Shown: positions 47,641-60,119, counted from the stretch's first letter. The stretch is 64,000 nt of DNA from Erythroxylum novogranatense (GCA_029891385.1 CM057228.1:136613475-136677474); one strand, 5' to 3'. Notes: a model not told the origin generated them from the sequence alone. Made by a program: numbers and translations.

Positions 47641-50600
47641 TTCCAGAGAGAAAGAGTGGTGTAGTTGCAACAAAGAAAGCCCAGCAAGCCCTGAAACCAC
47701 CACACGAGAGCGCTAAAGATACGATTTTTAGAGCACACTGGTATTTCCATTTTCTTCACTAAACTGTGGTTATATATATATCTACATATATATAATTGAG
47801 CAATCTAAAGGAATATTAACAAGAACTAAAACAAAATGAACAGATAAAGAATAATAGACAAAAGTGGCAAAAAGAAGAAAAGGCTGTCTCTGAGTCTATC
47901 CGGGCAACTGAAATTTTGTCAGAATCCCTGACCGGAAAGACATTAAAGAAAAGAGGAGATTTTTACGGCCTTTTCTCTTCTGGTTAAGTCAAAATTGTTC
48001 TTTCCCAACAACGTCTTAGCTATTCCTCACTTCTCAGATTCTTACAAGCTAACCTCTTCGCTGGTGGATGTTGCTGTTGTCGTTGTTCCCTTCCTTCAGC
48101 TCTTGTCTGCTGGAATACGGGCTATACTCCTGTACTCTCTGTCTGTGTCAGTGTACGGCAAAGTCTGTGTCTTTTTGGCTTTGGGTGCGTGACTATGGTA
48201 ACCCCGTCCCTTGGATTGACCACACCAACCACCATCACTTGTTTTACTCGTGTTTTTTTTTCATCTTCGTAAACGGAATTAGACATTAAAGATTGATTAC
48301 TACTTGTAAAACAATCCTCTGTTTTTATTTATACATATATATATATATATAAGCTTGACTTTAATATAGAGATTAGAGATAATAAACCGAGTTAATGGGA
48401 CCCTTCTGTGACATGGTTAGAGCTCAGTTTGCTTGAATCGTCCAAAACAACATTATTTTGTAAGGCCAAGACTCGGGTTTGAGGATCAAAGCCCAGGTTA
48501 ATCGAGCTTAACCCGAGCTTTTTGCCAATCCTAGACATACTCATTCCAATTGTACTAATCTCCTCTGTATACGAATGGTAATAAATCAAATTGAGCAAGA
48601 TCGGGACAAAAAACACAAAGCAAATTGAAGACTTGAATTTGAATCCAAACTCAACTGAGTCTGAATAAACAAATTTGATTTCATCTTATTCAAACTCGAA
48701 ACATATTAAAAGAAATCCATACTTTTTTGTTGAGTTAGGTGTAGATACCTAACCTGAACAGGTTCAAATCAACTCAAAAGAAATGCAAAACAAGATAAAT
48801 AGGGCTTAGCTTGAATCAATCAAAATTAAATTTAATCCGCTAACTTGAACTAGATCGAACCTATTCGGGTTCAGATCCCAATGCTATCCCTGGCTCCGGA
48901 TGATGAACTTTGTAAATAGACCTAGCATAAGATAGGGGCGGATATTTATAACATCAACTCCATCTGTTTAATTCTAATGGATTTTCTGCAGAATTACATT
49001 AGAATTCCAATTCCTTCAGCTGCTATTTTTATCTGATGTCTGCTATAAGACAGTCCACATTCCCTTGCATTTTGATCTTTCCATCACATAAAAACTTTAA
49101 AAACCCTGGCACAACTCGCAGGTTGTAAGAAAGATGGAGCGCCAATTGAACTTGAAAAAACATGTAAAAGACAACATAGTTCCAATACCTCTTACGGTCG
49201 AACTCTAAACATGGTCTCTCAAACAAGAAACCATATTCTTCTGATTGGCTTTCTGGTTTAAAGTCTCCACTCAACAAGGTTTTAGGCTTCAAGTCAGAGT
49301 TGTCACATAGGGAGGAATGAGATAATTCCAGACTTGAGCTGCTCACCACATAACAATCTCGTGAAAGGTAGTGTTTGCCTGGCTTTAACTGGTTGTTTGC
49401 AGATTGTGAATCAACAATCACAGTTACAGCTTTTGAAGAGTTCTGAATTCTAGTCACATTCTGATGGTACAGAAAACCTCAGAGTTGCTACTGCTCTATT
49501 GCAAAAGTCTCTTTAAGTATGATTCTGGAAAAGAGAGGCAAAAAAGTGATTGAAACCAAGTGTAGACATACTTCTGATGAAACCGGGAAGGGTAGGCAGA
49601 TTCTGTGGTTCATCGAGAAAAGGTGACAAATCATGGAACAGGCTCATACATCAATGGTCATTTGATTCAGTTGGCATTGATGAGTTGGTATCTTCTTGCC
49701 AAAATACCGATACAAAGTTGACTCTTCAACACACCTCAGGTAATGGTGGAGACTGGAAATGTGAACTCCCTTCCATTCATGGGAGTTCAAATGACGTAGA
49801 GCTCTGACCTCTTGCCATCCTACTCTGAGAATTTTAAGTACAAATCTTCCACATGAGTGAAAAGGCGAGCCTTCAGAAATGGCTGACTGGAGTGGAGGTA
49901 ACCCAAAGAACTGGTCCTTAACTACTCATGATCCGCTAGCAAGAAGATGAAGTAGTTGATAAATGAAATTAATCAACTTATAAGAGAGAACAAATATCAA
50001 GAGATAGTCAACGGCTTTTTCAAATAAGTTTGACGAAATTGTCATGATCCACGCAAATATATAGAGCTGATACAAAGGGTGCTGAAAATGCCTAACCTTT
50101 ATCAATTTGTTTATTTGGTTAATCACTTTCAAACCTCTTCAAATTGGGAGCTCAAACTCAAGTCCTCGCCAGCTCTACAGCAACTGCCTCAGAGGTTCTG
50201 TGGCTGCTAGAATAACAAATATGAGAGAAACAACTACGCAGCCTGCGGATAAACCCGTTCTGGTTGAAATAAATGGTGTTCAAGATACGATCGAAGAACT
50301 GAAGATATTGAAGGCTATCGAAAAGTGTAGTGAGTACAAGAAACATTAAGTAAAGGAATTGGTGTGCAACCTGACTTCTCATAAAATCCTTATGGAAATG
50401 GTCCGTAAAGGAATTGTTGTGCAATCTAATTTCTTACACGAGCCCAGATACGAAAATGATCATAACTGAACATTGCCTTGTTCCAATTGCAAGTGACACT
50501 GTGAAGTGACGCGTAGTTAATGCATCTGAACCTTGTACACAGAGGTGCCTAGGGTAGAAAGTTGCATATATCACAATAAGCAATAGCTTCCAGGCATATC

Positions 50601-50772
50601 TCAAAGGACAACTTTATTTAGTTCATAATAGGGAGTAAAAGACTAGCATAGTATTCATTCACAATACATTTCAAAGATCCGAATGAATATGAACAACATA
50701 ACGGTTCAAACAAGTGTCGGTCTTTGCAACAAGTAATTTTCTACAAGAAGAATATTGAATCCCAGCCATGCC
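47641..50772. other. J-protein promoter and spacer before the F-box gene
   Basis: 47641-47990 is the J-protein upstream region. (TA)n occurs at 47772-47795 and 48334-48350. 48410-48880 is rich in cgagctt/cccgagctt words, a dispersed-repeat relic. 49029-49457 (-) is an open frame of serine-rich, coding-like text, and 49550-49807 (+) another; neither matches a family I know (see findings). 50107-50349 (+) also stays unassigned. The F-box 3' UTR is at the right end. Confidence 0.4.
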
Positions 50773-51852
50773 CTAATTATAGGAAGATATTGTGCTGCGA
50801 AATGAATGTGCTGAAAACCACAGAGGCAGTGAAAAGCTGTTCTCCACAGAATACATCTCCTTCCACACTCCACTCCTTCGATGATACACCAAAACCTGTC
50901 TATGGGTTGCCAGGAAAACATATTCACCCGTCTGGCTTATTGGAAAAATACCAGGCACCATTACCCTGATACATCTCAAGCTCACCCTATCAACCACATG
51001 CCATTGCTCACTCTGATAATCACTCATCACCCAAATTGTCATCCATGCATCCGAAATCTGAATAACAGACAAGCATCCATCCAACTCAAGCAAATAAACC
51101 CTACTCCCAACTCCATAACTCACTTGCTCTGGCAAAGAAATCTTCCTCCAAACATCTAAATCCAAATCTAATGCAAGTATAAACAAACAACTACCAGTTA
51201 GCCAATGAAGTGATCGATTTACAAAAACAACTTGATTTTTATTCATGTGTGTAAAATGTTCATTTTGAGATGAAATGAACTTTCTCCATGCATTCAAACC
51301 TGAATCAAATACCAAGCATATGAATGTTCCATCTGGCCTATGGCCAAAAGTACGATGATAACCAGCCAACACAACATTAAACTTCTGCATAGACAAATTG
51401 CATGCCAAACCAACTAGAGCGGCATCACCATTAGGATAAAACCTTGTCACAGGCCTTTCTCTACTCTTAGGCAATAACTTAAACTCTCTAGTCATCGGAT
51501 TGCAAACATAATAAACACCCTTATGAGGAATACTTGAACAACACAACAAGCCGTTACTCGAAGCCCTAACTTTAACTCTGTCTCTCAAGAAATCTAAAGA
51601 GAACTCAGAAACGCCCCTTTGCTTATCAACGCATATCAAGTTAGATTTGGCATCTGATGAATCCGAAATGTCAACCAATAGCATCCGGTTCTTGGCAGAT
51701 ACTTCGTTGTAGAGTTTAATGAAATACTTACCTGATGATAATCTGTACCAATGCTTGCACACAGCTTTGGCTCTAAATAAGGGCTTCACAGGGAGTCTTG
51801 CAAGGATTTGAAGTGTAACTTCATCAGGAAAAATTCCGTCTCTAGAAGACAT
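50773..51852 (-). CDS. F-box protein, 359 residues, intronless (At5g49610-like)
   Basis: F-box proteins are the substrate-binding part of SCF ubiquitin ligases. Residues 7-50 form the F-box (FPDEVTLQILARLPVKPLFRAKAVCKHWYRL), which binds SKP1/ASK. The rest is an F-box-associated, propeller-like region with SNGLLCCSS, VYYVCNPMTREFKLLPKSRE, FICLVFDSGLNAWRKF, VFVNRSLHWL and TGEYVFLATHRQVLVYHRRS. From memory it is very like Arabidopsis F-box protein At5g49610, of the same length. The start is the first ATG. It is single exon as in that family, with no sign of decay. The substrate is unknown. Confidence 0.93.
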   Translation of the reverse strand: MSSRDGIFPDEVTLQILARLPVKPLFRAKAVCKHWYRLSSGKYFIKLYNEVSAKNRMLLVDISDSSDAKSNLICVDKQRGVSEFSLDFLRDRVKVRASSNGLLCCSSIPHKGVYYVCNPMTREFKLLPKSRERPVTRFYPNGDAALVGLACNLSMQKFNVVLAGYHRTFGHRPDGTFICLVFDSGLNAWRKFISSQNEHFTHMNKNQVVFVNRSLHWLTGSCLFILALDLDLDVWRKISLPEQVSYGVGSRVYLLELDGCLSVIQISDAWMTIWVMSDYQSEQWHVVDRVSLRCIRVMVPGIFPISQTGEYVFLATHRQVLVYHRRSGVWKEMYSVENSFSLPLWFSAHSFRSTISSYN

Positions 51853-53650
51853 AACTCACTCCGAGAATCAAAAAGTGAATCCAGGTACACAATTGTGAAA
51901 CCAGAAAGGAAACGCGATATCCTTACCAGAGGGTAATTCGACGTGGATATTACAAGAACGTTAATTTCAAGGATCTGGGTGTAGAAACTTTTCAGTTATA
52001 CCCTAAGAAATGGCCATCTGAGTAAGAAAAAGATCGTGTCCTGCACAATTCTGCGCAACCATCGACAAAGCGCAAAAATGGGTGTAGTCTACAACGATAT
52101 AATTAGGATTGGATTGTGTTATTTAGAAGGTGATCAAAGTAACAGATACAGAACCTCACACAGCGTTCGTCAACAAACGGAATATGCCCGTGAAATTGCC
52201 ATTTTTCACTTCGAAGATGGGCTTAGGTTTTGGTGGATCTCAGGCTCAGACTTTCACGAAGTGATCCAAAATGTCAGGACATGGACATCGAATGAAACTA
52301 AAAACCCACGACGAGTATGATGTTTTTCCGACAAATTGTGTCTTCTAATGTGTATGCCAATAAATTGATCTGCCAATCCACAGCTTGTGGAGTTTTTTTT
52401 GTTTGGTACATCAGAAGCGGGAAACCAAGCCTAATATCGAGGAATCACAATCTCATGTGCAACTGCGCTCAAAAGAGAATATAGTGCAGAGAGAGGGCTG
52501 TGTCACACCTGCTAGTTATGGACAAGGTTGTCAACACATTGGTTCTCTTTACGTAGGGCATGTAAGGTAATATACTGTGAGTCGTGGACTAGAAAGGAGC
52601 GGATATCATATATTACATTGACTAAGGGATGAGATTATAGATCCTCCTAAGAATAACTCAGGCATCTAAGTGCTTTCTTCAAGTCGGATTCAATAATCAA
52701 TCCGTCGTACTAAACAGTAAAATAGATTTTAAATTTCAAACTATGAAGCCGAAGGCTTTCACTTTTTGTAAGGCCCTTAGTCCGGGGATTGGAAGTTCAG
52801 CATATACCAATCTTTTAAAAAATGAATCAAAATAATAAAAAATGAATAAAATTTAAATTTTAATATATAGTTGAAAGAAATTATTCTCACTCATCAAAGA
52901 ATTTAAATTTAATTAAAAATATTTTTATATAAAATTAATTAATTTATTTATGTTTATAAAAGTTATTAATTTTGATAATACAAATATTTTTATTAATTTC
53001 TTTAACAATTAATTAATTTACTAACTAATTACTTTGAGTTTGTAATTTTTTAATTTGGATAGTAATTATAGAAAATGTATGATATAATTATTGTACTAGA
53101 TTGTTAAATATTCAATAAATTTAAAATTAACTACTTTACTTAGTTAATTGTCGTTTCATAATCTTATATAAAGTAACTTACAAGGATTATATGTTTATGT
53201 TACTTATAACTAATAAAGAGGAAAGCATGAATTATTTTCTTCTTGCATAAAAGTAATTATATAAAACGGTATCATTTTAATTCACATATTTTAATGTTAT
53301 TCTTATTGTTCGTATTATTTTTATTTGTGGTTCGTGTCAAAGTCAGCGTATCAATTACATAAGGCTCTTCATTTTGTAGGAATCTGACGAGGGATATAAT
53401 ATATGGAGTCATTTTTTGTATTTTACAAGGAGACTGCTTCTGTTAATTAAACATATGACTTTGTGGTTACAAAAAAAGAACATTTACTAATTATTCTAAG
53501 GCCTTTTGGAAATTTGGTTAATTAAATTCAACTAATTATAGATTAATAGATTGGATTTGAATTAATTAAATTTTAAAAACTTAACAGATTTATGCACGGT
53601 CAAGTCATTATTCTTATATATTTAAAAGATATAACAAATTAAATAATGTT
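51853..53650. other. F-box upstream region and AT-rich spacer
   Basis: Open frames at 52036-52320 and 52385-52570 (+) match nothing known and lack gene context. From about 52800 the stretch is low-complexity AT. No gene is supported. Confidence 0.45.
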
Positions 53651-53759
53651 TTAAAACTTATATAAATTAAGTCAAAATATTGTTTTTATTAATATGACGT
53701 ATCTATCTATTAGTCATATTATTTAAAAAACATTTTGACTTGATTTATATAAATTTTAA
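53651..53759. repeat. Imperfect inverted repeat, about 36-bp arms
   Basis: The left arm 53651-53686 contains ttatataaattaagtcaaaat; the right arm 53725-53759 contains its near complement. A second, inner pair aatatgac / gtcatatt (about 53691-53698 and 53713-53720) makes a small MITE-like hairpin of about 110 bp. Confidence 0.6.
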
Positions 53760-55628
53760 AATTTTAGTCATTAAATTAAAATTTTAAAAGTTTAACACTA
53801 AATGTAAATTTTAAAAATTAAACATTTTTAAATCTGTAAGAAAAACATCATTAAATTATTAATTATCATTACACATTATTCAAAAGAAAACCTCCAGCAA
53901 TCATGAAGGAGAATGGAAGCTTTAGTTTGGACCACCAGACCAATGTTGCACATTCAAATAATAGCTCCTCCTTATATCCAAAAACCATCGACATTATTAG
54001 ATTCCTGAATTGTGTATGAAGATTCATCTTCAGACTCACCTCATGCATGGAACAAAAGGGTGTTTGCTATTATTCAATCATGGCGGTGTTAAATGGAACT
54101 CCAAGAAGTAGCGTATGTCTCCTAGTATTTCAGGCACCGATTCCTTTGTCTCAACATGGTTATTTTGTTTGTCCTGTGATTGGAGGGTCACATCAATTTT
54201 CCCAATCTACGTAAGACACAGAACCCAACATAGTGTTTTCCCAATGTCACATGTTCAAATCCGATGGTTTTACTTGTTCCTCGACTCGCATGGCATGCAA
54301 TTGTAGCTCCGTAGATAGATAGATATAGTAGTACATGCTGAATTCACCATTATTGCAAGTTTGGTACACCAATGCCAATTCATCCTACCCTCTTCTCTCC
54401 GATAACTCTAGGATCTTATGTTGGTTTGCATTGAATTCGGTCTGGATCGACGTAGGGTTTGAGCTCTTATTAGTTTTAATCTCGAATTTGAGTTTGATCC
54501 CGTTTGAATACTCGATAGGGCTTGAGCTCTTATGAGTTTTACTCTCGAATTTGAGTTTGATCTGATTTGAATACTTGAATGTGAATTGGAGTTTGATTGG
54601 ATTTGAATATTTGACTTTGAATCTAGTTAAATTTTGTTTAACTAGTTAGCAAATTTAACTCAATTAAATTGTTATGATTGGTTGGATAAAAACAACTATC
54701 AATTTTAAACTCAACCGAATTTAATACATAAGTATGATCAAATTCTATTTAACTCATTGAGTTTAGATCATGTTGAGTTAAATCATATTTAAGGATGACA
54801 AGTTTAATTGAGATCAAACTAATTTTAATTTTAATATGTTGACTTTAAAACTAACTATGCTCAACTAATTTCATCGATCTTAATTGAATCGAACATAATT
54901 AATTAGCCATTTTAGTAAAAAACCTTGAAAGAATAAGTAAAATTATTCATTTGTGATCAAAAATCATGAATTTGAATTATAAAACAATTTTTGTAAAATA
55001 TAAAGAAAATGTTGTGCATATTTAATAACTTTCAATTGGTATTAAAGCGATCTCAATAATTACAATATTAAGACAAAATTATAGTTATTGAACGTAATAT
55101 AGAGCCTAATTAGCATTATATTATATATATGTATAAACTTGGAGTGGAATTGAAAAGGATACATAGAGTATGGGCAAGGAGTGGGACTGAACATACCATA
55201 TATAACCACATGTACGTGAATGTGACATGGTGGTTGACAGGTTATGGAGACAATCAGACTCTCTGTCTGAAACTCTGAATAGGAGAGACACGGCGGAGAG
55301 ACGACAATCAGCCGGCAGCTTCTCGCCGGCCGGTGAATAGATTAGAGTACTTTACATGTATAGTATGAATGAGCAATAAATTGACTCGGGTTTGAGTTTG
55401 ATAATAAAGATTTCTTCGATCCAATTTGTTGAACGATTCGAAATTTGATTAAACATATCATTTCACACAATTTTATTACATTGTATGAACCATTTGTCTG
55501 ATAATCTTAAATTAAATTAATAATATCATTTTGACATAATTTTGATAAAATAATATTATTTTGATATTTTGGTCAAACTAAATCGAATTGAACTTAAATT
55601 TACCTAATTGGGTGAGCTCTTGAAAGGT
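53760..55628. other. AT-rich spacer with a 63-bp tandem repeat
   Basis: Two 63-bp units (54453-54515 and 54516-54578) and a partial third (to about 54613) share gagctcttat-agtttta and tctcgaatttgagtttgat. The rest is AT-rich with gagtttgat-type words found elsewhere in the window. No gene is seen. Confidence 0.55.
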
Positions 55629-56245
55629 AGATAAATACTTTTTTTATCTCAAATGCCTTTTATAAGAAAAATAAGCTGTTTAATTATAACATAGAAAAGT
55701 ATTTTTTAGTTGATGTAGTTTTTTGACAGCAAAGCTTTTAAAAGTTTAAATTTTGGCTTCTTAAAAAATAATTTTAAAATAAAATTTTAAATCAATTAAT
55801 GAGACTTTTTAGTCACTTTTGTCTTTATATTTTACATAAATTTTACAATACCCACAAACTCATCTCTTCATATTTATTTTAGGATTTATATAATAGTATT
55901 TGACTTTTTATATATTTTAATATTTATTTTGATATTAGTTTTGCTTATATTATAATCCATATAAAGATTTTGGTTAAATATATTTTCATTTATGTTTCAT
56001 ATGGTTTAAAATTATATAATAATTGATATATTGTGATTTGCATATTGTTTAACATACTTTGAATAATATTATATGCATAAATAATATTTACTACAAAATA
56101 AAATATAGTTGAAATTAATAAAATATTTTTAATATTGTGAAACAGTCTATTGTATGAAACTCAATTTAAAAAGTTGTTTTAATTAACAGTCAAAAAATCA
56201 ATTAATTTCTTAAAAAAGATTTTGTAAGAAAAGCTTTACTAATAA
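55629..56245. mobile_element. AT-rich MITE-like element, copy 2 (inverted relative to copy 1)
   Basis: Read on the minus strand it matches 3788-4486 over most of its length, and its ends show imperfect inverted repeats (agataaatactttttttatc against agtaaagcttttcttaca read from the other end). No coding capacity. Boundaries are approximate. Confidence 0.55.
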
Positions 56246-57826
56246 AAACCTACGCACTAATTAACATTATTCTTAAGATCTAAAAGATGAAACTTGTTGA
56301 AAGGCGGTTTTTGGAATCGAGACAATCCTTGTTTTCTAATTAACAGGAACCAAATCCTTTGAGTTTGAAGTCTATATATATATATATAAGTCACTAAAGG
56401 ACATACATATATTTAACAAAACATAAAACGCAGGCCAAGGCATTTGGAGGTGGCGAGTTTGACCATATCTTAGAAGACTGTGATGGTTATGTAAAGACCC
56501 ACATAATTTTTTAAATTTATATATATATAGAATTAAAAAATAAGCATTAAATTATAAGAAAATGACATTTTCTTGGTTTTTTTTATAAATTTTGTTGGAG
56601 TTGATGGGACACTGTTCTTTACAAGTACCTAGATTCTCACTTCCCCACCTCTTCTTCCTCTTTTCGCTTTCTTTAATATTCCTTGAAATGTGCTCTCCTC
56701 TTCCTACCTTAACCTGGTATAATTATATGATATAATGTATTTAACTACTCAAATTCGTATTTAAATTTCCGATATAACGGTAAAAACGAGACGTGAAAAA
56801 TGGATCGAATCGGGTCGGATCAGATCGGATTGGATGGTGTCCAGAATTAAAAGAAAATGTTTGTATGAACTGTTTCAACTCTGCTACTGGTTTTTCAACC
56901 AAAAAAAAAGAAAAAGAAAACTCTGCAAATGGTTACTTATTTGCATAGTTTCAGGTGAGCTGACTTTGGTAGGAGCTCTGATTGTGCACCTGAAACAGGG
57001 ACCAGACTATAGCCCAGACCAGACCAGACCACACGAGCGCCCACACACGCACTAACTGACTGACCATTTCCAAATTGATTGCAACCGAACCGACGGGCCA
57101 AAAGCTGCCACTTGGACAACCAAAAGACCATTTAGACACAACCCCACCCCTTGTCTCATTGTACGGACACGAGAACAAAATATAATCAAGTGTATTTTAA
57201 ATTACTCTAAAATTAAAAAAAAAGTTTGAGTAATAATATTATTTTGTTATAATTAAATAATAATTATTATTATTAAAGACGACTTCAATAAAGTTACAAA
57301 TTCAAATTACGAAACGGGTCTCTTTGTAAAAACATAAAAAAGATCGCATATATTATGACCCTTCTTATATTTTAGGAGAGTTTCGCACAATAATTATGAT
57401 AATTTTTATAATTAAATTAAATTATAGTTTATTTTAATTTAAAGTATATTAATTAATAAAGTTAAATTTGTTTTAATCAAAATTATTAATTTATTAAATT
57501 TAAAATTTTATAAATTTCATGAAAATAAAATTTTGTTGACCATTTCAAATTTACCCATGTTGCCTGTGGATTTACCCCAACCCCAACCCCACAAGCCGGT
57601 CGGGCAGATATTATCATATGTACATACCTGAAATTAATTTCTTTTAAAAATCAATTTAAATAATTAATTAAATGAAATTAATATCTGTTTATTACTTTAA
57701 TTAGAGTTTAACCTGCAATTAAAAAAATACGTATATAGGACGCATGTTAAGTCGGTTTACTCTTCTTCTTTTTTGGGGTCTTTTGGAGGACCCCACTCAG
57801 CCTATCAAGTCTCAACCGCACCTCCT
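56246..57826. other. AT-rich spacer upstream of the micropeptide gene
   Basis: (TA)n arrays lie at about 56372-56388 and 56519-56528. 56830-57180 is a GC-richer island with open frames on both strands (56834-57055, 56951-57178) that match no family. 57240-57530 is again AT-rich. Nothing is assigned. Confidence 0.45.
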
Positions 57827-57832
57827 TATATA
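57827..57832 (+). promoter_or_regulatory. TATA box of the micropeptide gene
   Basis: TATATA in the context ccttatataccte-like promoter text, about 75 bp before ATG 57903. The CT-rich stretch from about 57860 (ctcttcttcatcttcttc) fits a transcript start about 30 bp downstream. Confidence 0.6.
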
Positions 57833-57902
57833 CCTCCGCCATTACTACACCAGTAACACTCTCTTCTTCATCTTCTTCTTCATCTTCTCTCCATCTCTGA
57901 AC

Positions 57903-58253
57903 ATGGGAGAGAGAGAAAAGTTTCCAAAGATGAAAGCTTGGCAGGAGTTTCTGAAAGGTACGAGTCCTTTGCCTTATGTGGAATGTCAAAGCTTTTGTGT
58001 ACAGTTTTTCTGGTGTTGTCAGTGACAAGGAGTTGATGGTATTAAATTCGTAGACTTTGAACATGCTCAAATTGTCTATAGTTTCTTGAGAAATGAGTTT
58101 GCTTGTTCCTGGGAATGTTCATTAATGTCGTAGTTTCAGTGAAGAAGATGGTTAATTCTAGCTCATACCAGTAAGCCTCTCTGTGCAGGTGACCTTCAGC
58201 TTGAAGGTGAAGTTTCAGGCGAGAGTAAGAGCATGAAGAATCCATGCTTCTGA
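57903..58253 (+). CDS. Candidate micropeptide gene, two exons, 39 residues
   Basis: Exon 1 is 57903-57957 and exon 2 58189-58253. The donor AAAG|gtacg and acceptor cctctctgtgcag|GT bracket a 231-bp intron with a good pyrimidine tract, and the frame is kept to a TGA. The peptide is hydrophilic and charged: MGEREKFPKMKAWQEFLK, then GDLQLEGEVSGESKSMKNPCF. It has no signal peptide or membrane span; the N-terminal half could form an amphipathic helix. Upstream are a TATA box and a CT-rich leader, downstream a possible polyadenylation signal (aataaa 58818-58823). If the intron is kept, translation would end at 58025 with a cysteine-rich tail (VECQSFCVQFFWCCQ). I know no family. It could instead be a non-coding transcript. 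Function unknown. Confidence 0.55.
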
Positions 58254-60119
58254 TAATCTGGTGCTATCCTACCTGAGCTTTTATCGCTACCTTTTTTTTA
58301 ATTTATCTTTGTTTTTTTTCTTGACCTTGTAAGACCTTTTCTTGACCTTGTAAGACCCCATTTTCATTTCCTTCTCTTCATTTTTTCTCAATTCATGGAC
58401 TTTGTATCAGAATCTTCTGATATGAAGTTCAAACCTTTTCTTTTCCCGTTCTTTCCCGACTCAGCTTCTCCTTCCTTGTCTATCCCTCCTGAGCTGCCTA
58501 TCTTAGACTAGAATATGATCACTCGAGTTAAAAAAAATACAAGTTTTGGTTGACAAACCAATGGAATATCAGTAATTCCCATCTGGGTTTTGCTTTTTTT
58601 CCCTTACATGCAAGTTTTTATATAGAAAACGTTCTGAGCTAGTGATCCTATCAGAAAAGTTTTTGTAGAAAAAAGAAGAAGAAGAAGAAGAAAAACCCTA
58701 TCTTTCTTATTCTGTCAAAGCCATCAATTTCGATTGGTATTATGTGTGCAGAAAATATGCTTTTGCAGAGCATAAGTGTTGGTTGTTTTATACGTTGTTC
58801 TTGTTGGCTGAGAAAATAATAAAGCATAAATATTCTCTCAGATCTGTGTAAGAGGGCCTCTTCTTCCTCGTGACAGCTCTAGTGTACAAATTTGTGCGTG
58901 TCCACTGTATTATTGAAGGGGGTCTATCCTCTTTTCTCGAGACCCTTTTTTGTACCAAGAAAAAGTTGTCCATTCAAAAGCTGTCTGGCTTGCTACTTAC
59001 TGCAAAAAAAAACAAAAACAAAAACAAAAAAACATAATTTTCCACAATCAGAAGAAGTTTGTAAATGGATGGATACCAAAACAAAACAAAACAAACCAGA
59101 GTTGTTCTAAGGTTATGCTTCTTTCTTGAACATGGTGCGCTCCTCGTCAATGGAGGTTTATGATTCCGTTTGTAATGCAAAAGTTTTGGAAAATGTCAAC
59201 ATCATGAAACCCGAAATCTGTTAGGCAAGTTGGTGGACCAAAAATAATCAGTAAGCCATGATAATTCTATCAGATCAATCATTCTTGTGGTTAACCCTAC
59301 CTGCCCCCAGGAATTTCTAAGATAGACATCTGTAATTATGCATTAACACTGGTGTTAATTGTAGCTTCCAAGCCTAAGATGAAGAGAGTTGAAAACAGGG
59401 GTGAAGAACAGACAGATTTTGTATGAAGTTGGGGTGTGATTTGAAGGATGATTATGGTTCACTAACATGAAAATAAAACAAATTACTTTGATTCTTATCA
59501 TTATATCTAATGTTTAATTTAGCATATGTTACTTTTAAATCTAAATTCGAACTCAACTTTTCAATTAAGGATATCTTCTAATGGATCTCTTATATTATAA
59601 TCCTTTTAATGGAATTTGCTTTTATTAACTATATCACTAAGGGATTTAATTAGGAGTTAATATTATCTCCTGTATCTTGTCACAAACAAGATCAGATTAT
59701 CTGTTCAATATTGTTTCAACTTATCTTATCTACATGTTTATGTAGGACTTACATAAATATGTGAATAGAGATAAGTTGGAGCAGTGTTGAAATAGTAAAA
59801 GTGGAACAGCATATACCTTTTTGTTATAAATCCTTTTTTTTTTTTTAATTTTCAAAATATAGAAAATGGGAAAGTTACATTACTTAGAATGATTGATGTG
59901 AAACCCTAAAATTGGTGCTAATTATTGGTTAGGATTCATTAGTCAAAACCCATTTTATAGTATCAAGGCAAAAAAGAAAAGGTGAGGTAGGAGACTTCTA
60001 ACACAAAATGATGGCCTCCACAAGTGGGTGTTGAAAAGCGAAATGCCTTTACCTTGATTTATCAAGAATTTTCTTTTCACCTCACTTTTGGCAGTGTAGA
60101 GAATGTGACCAAAATAAAA
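58254..60119. other. 3' region of the micropeptide gene and spacer
   Basis: A 17-bp word cttgaccttgtaagacc is duplicated at about 58320-58356. A possible polyadenylation signal is at 58818-58823. An (AAAAAC)n tract lies at about 59003-59030. No further gene is supported. Confidence 0.5.

Noticed and set aside
47995..48289. Two short plus-strand open frames
   Set aside because: They overlap each other in different frames, lie in the J-protein upstream region and match no family.
52036..52570. Two plus-strand open frames upstream of the F-box gene
   Set aside because: They have no family match, no splice partner and no promoter context.
56834..57178. GC-richer island with open frames on both strands
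   Set aside because: Frames on both strands are similar in length and none resembles a protein; it is more likely a repeat remnant.
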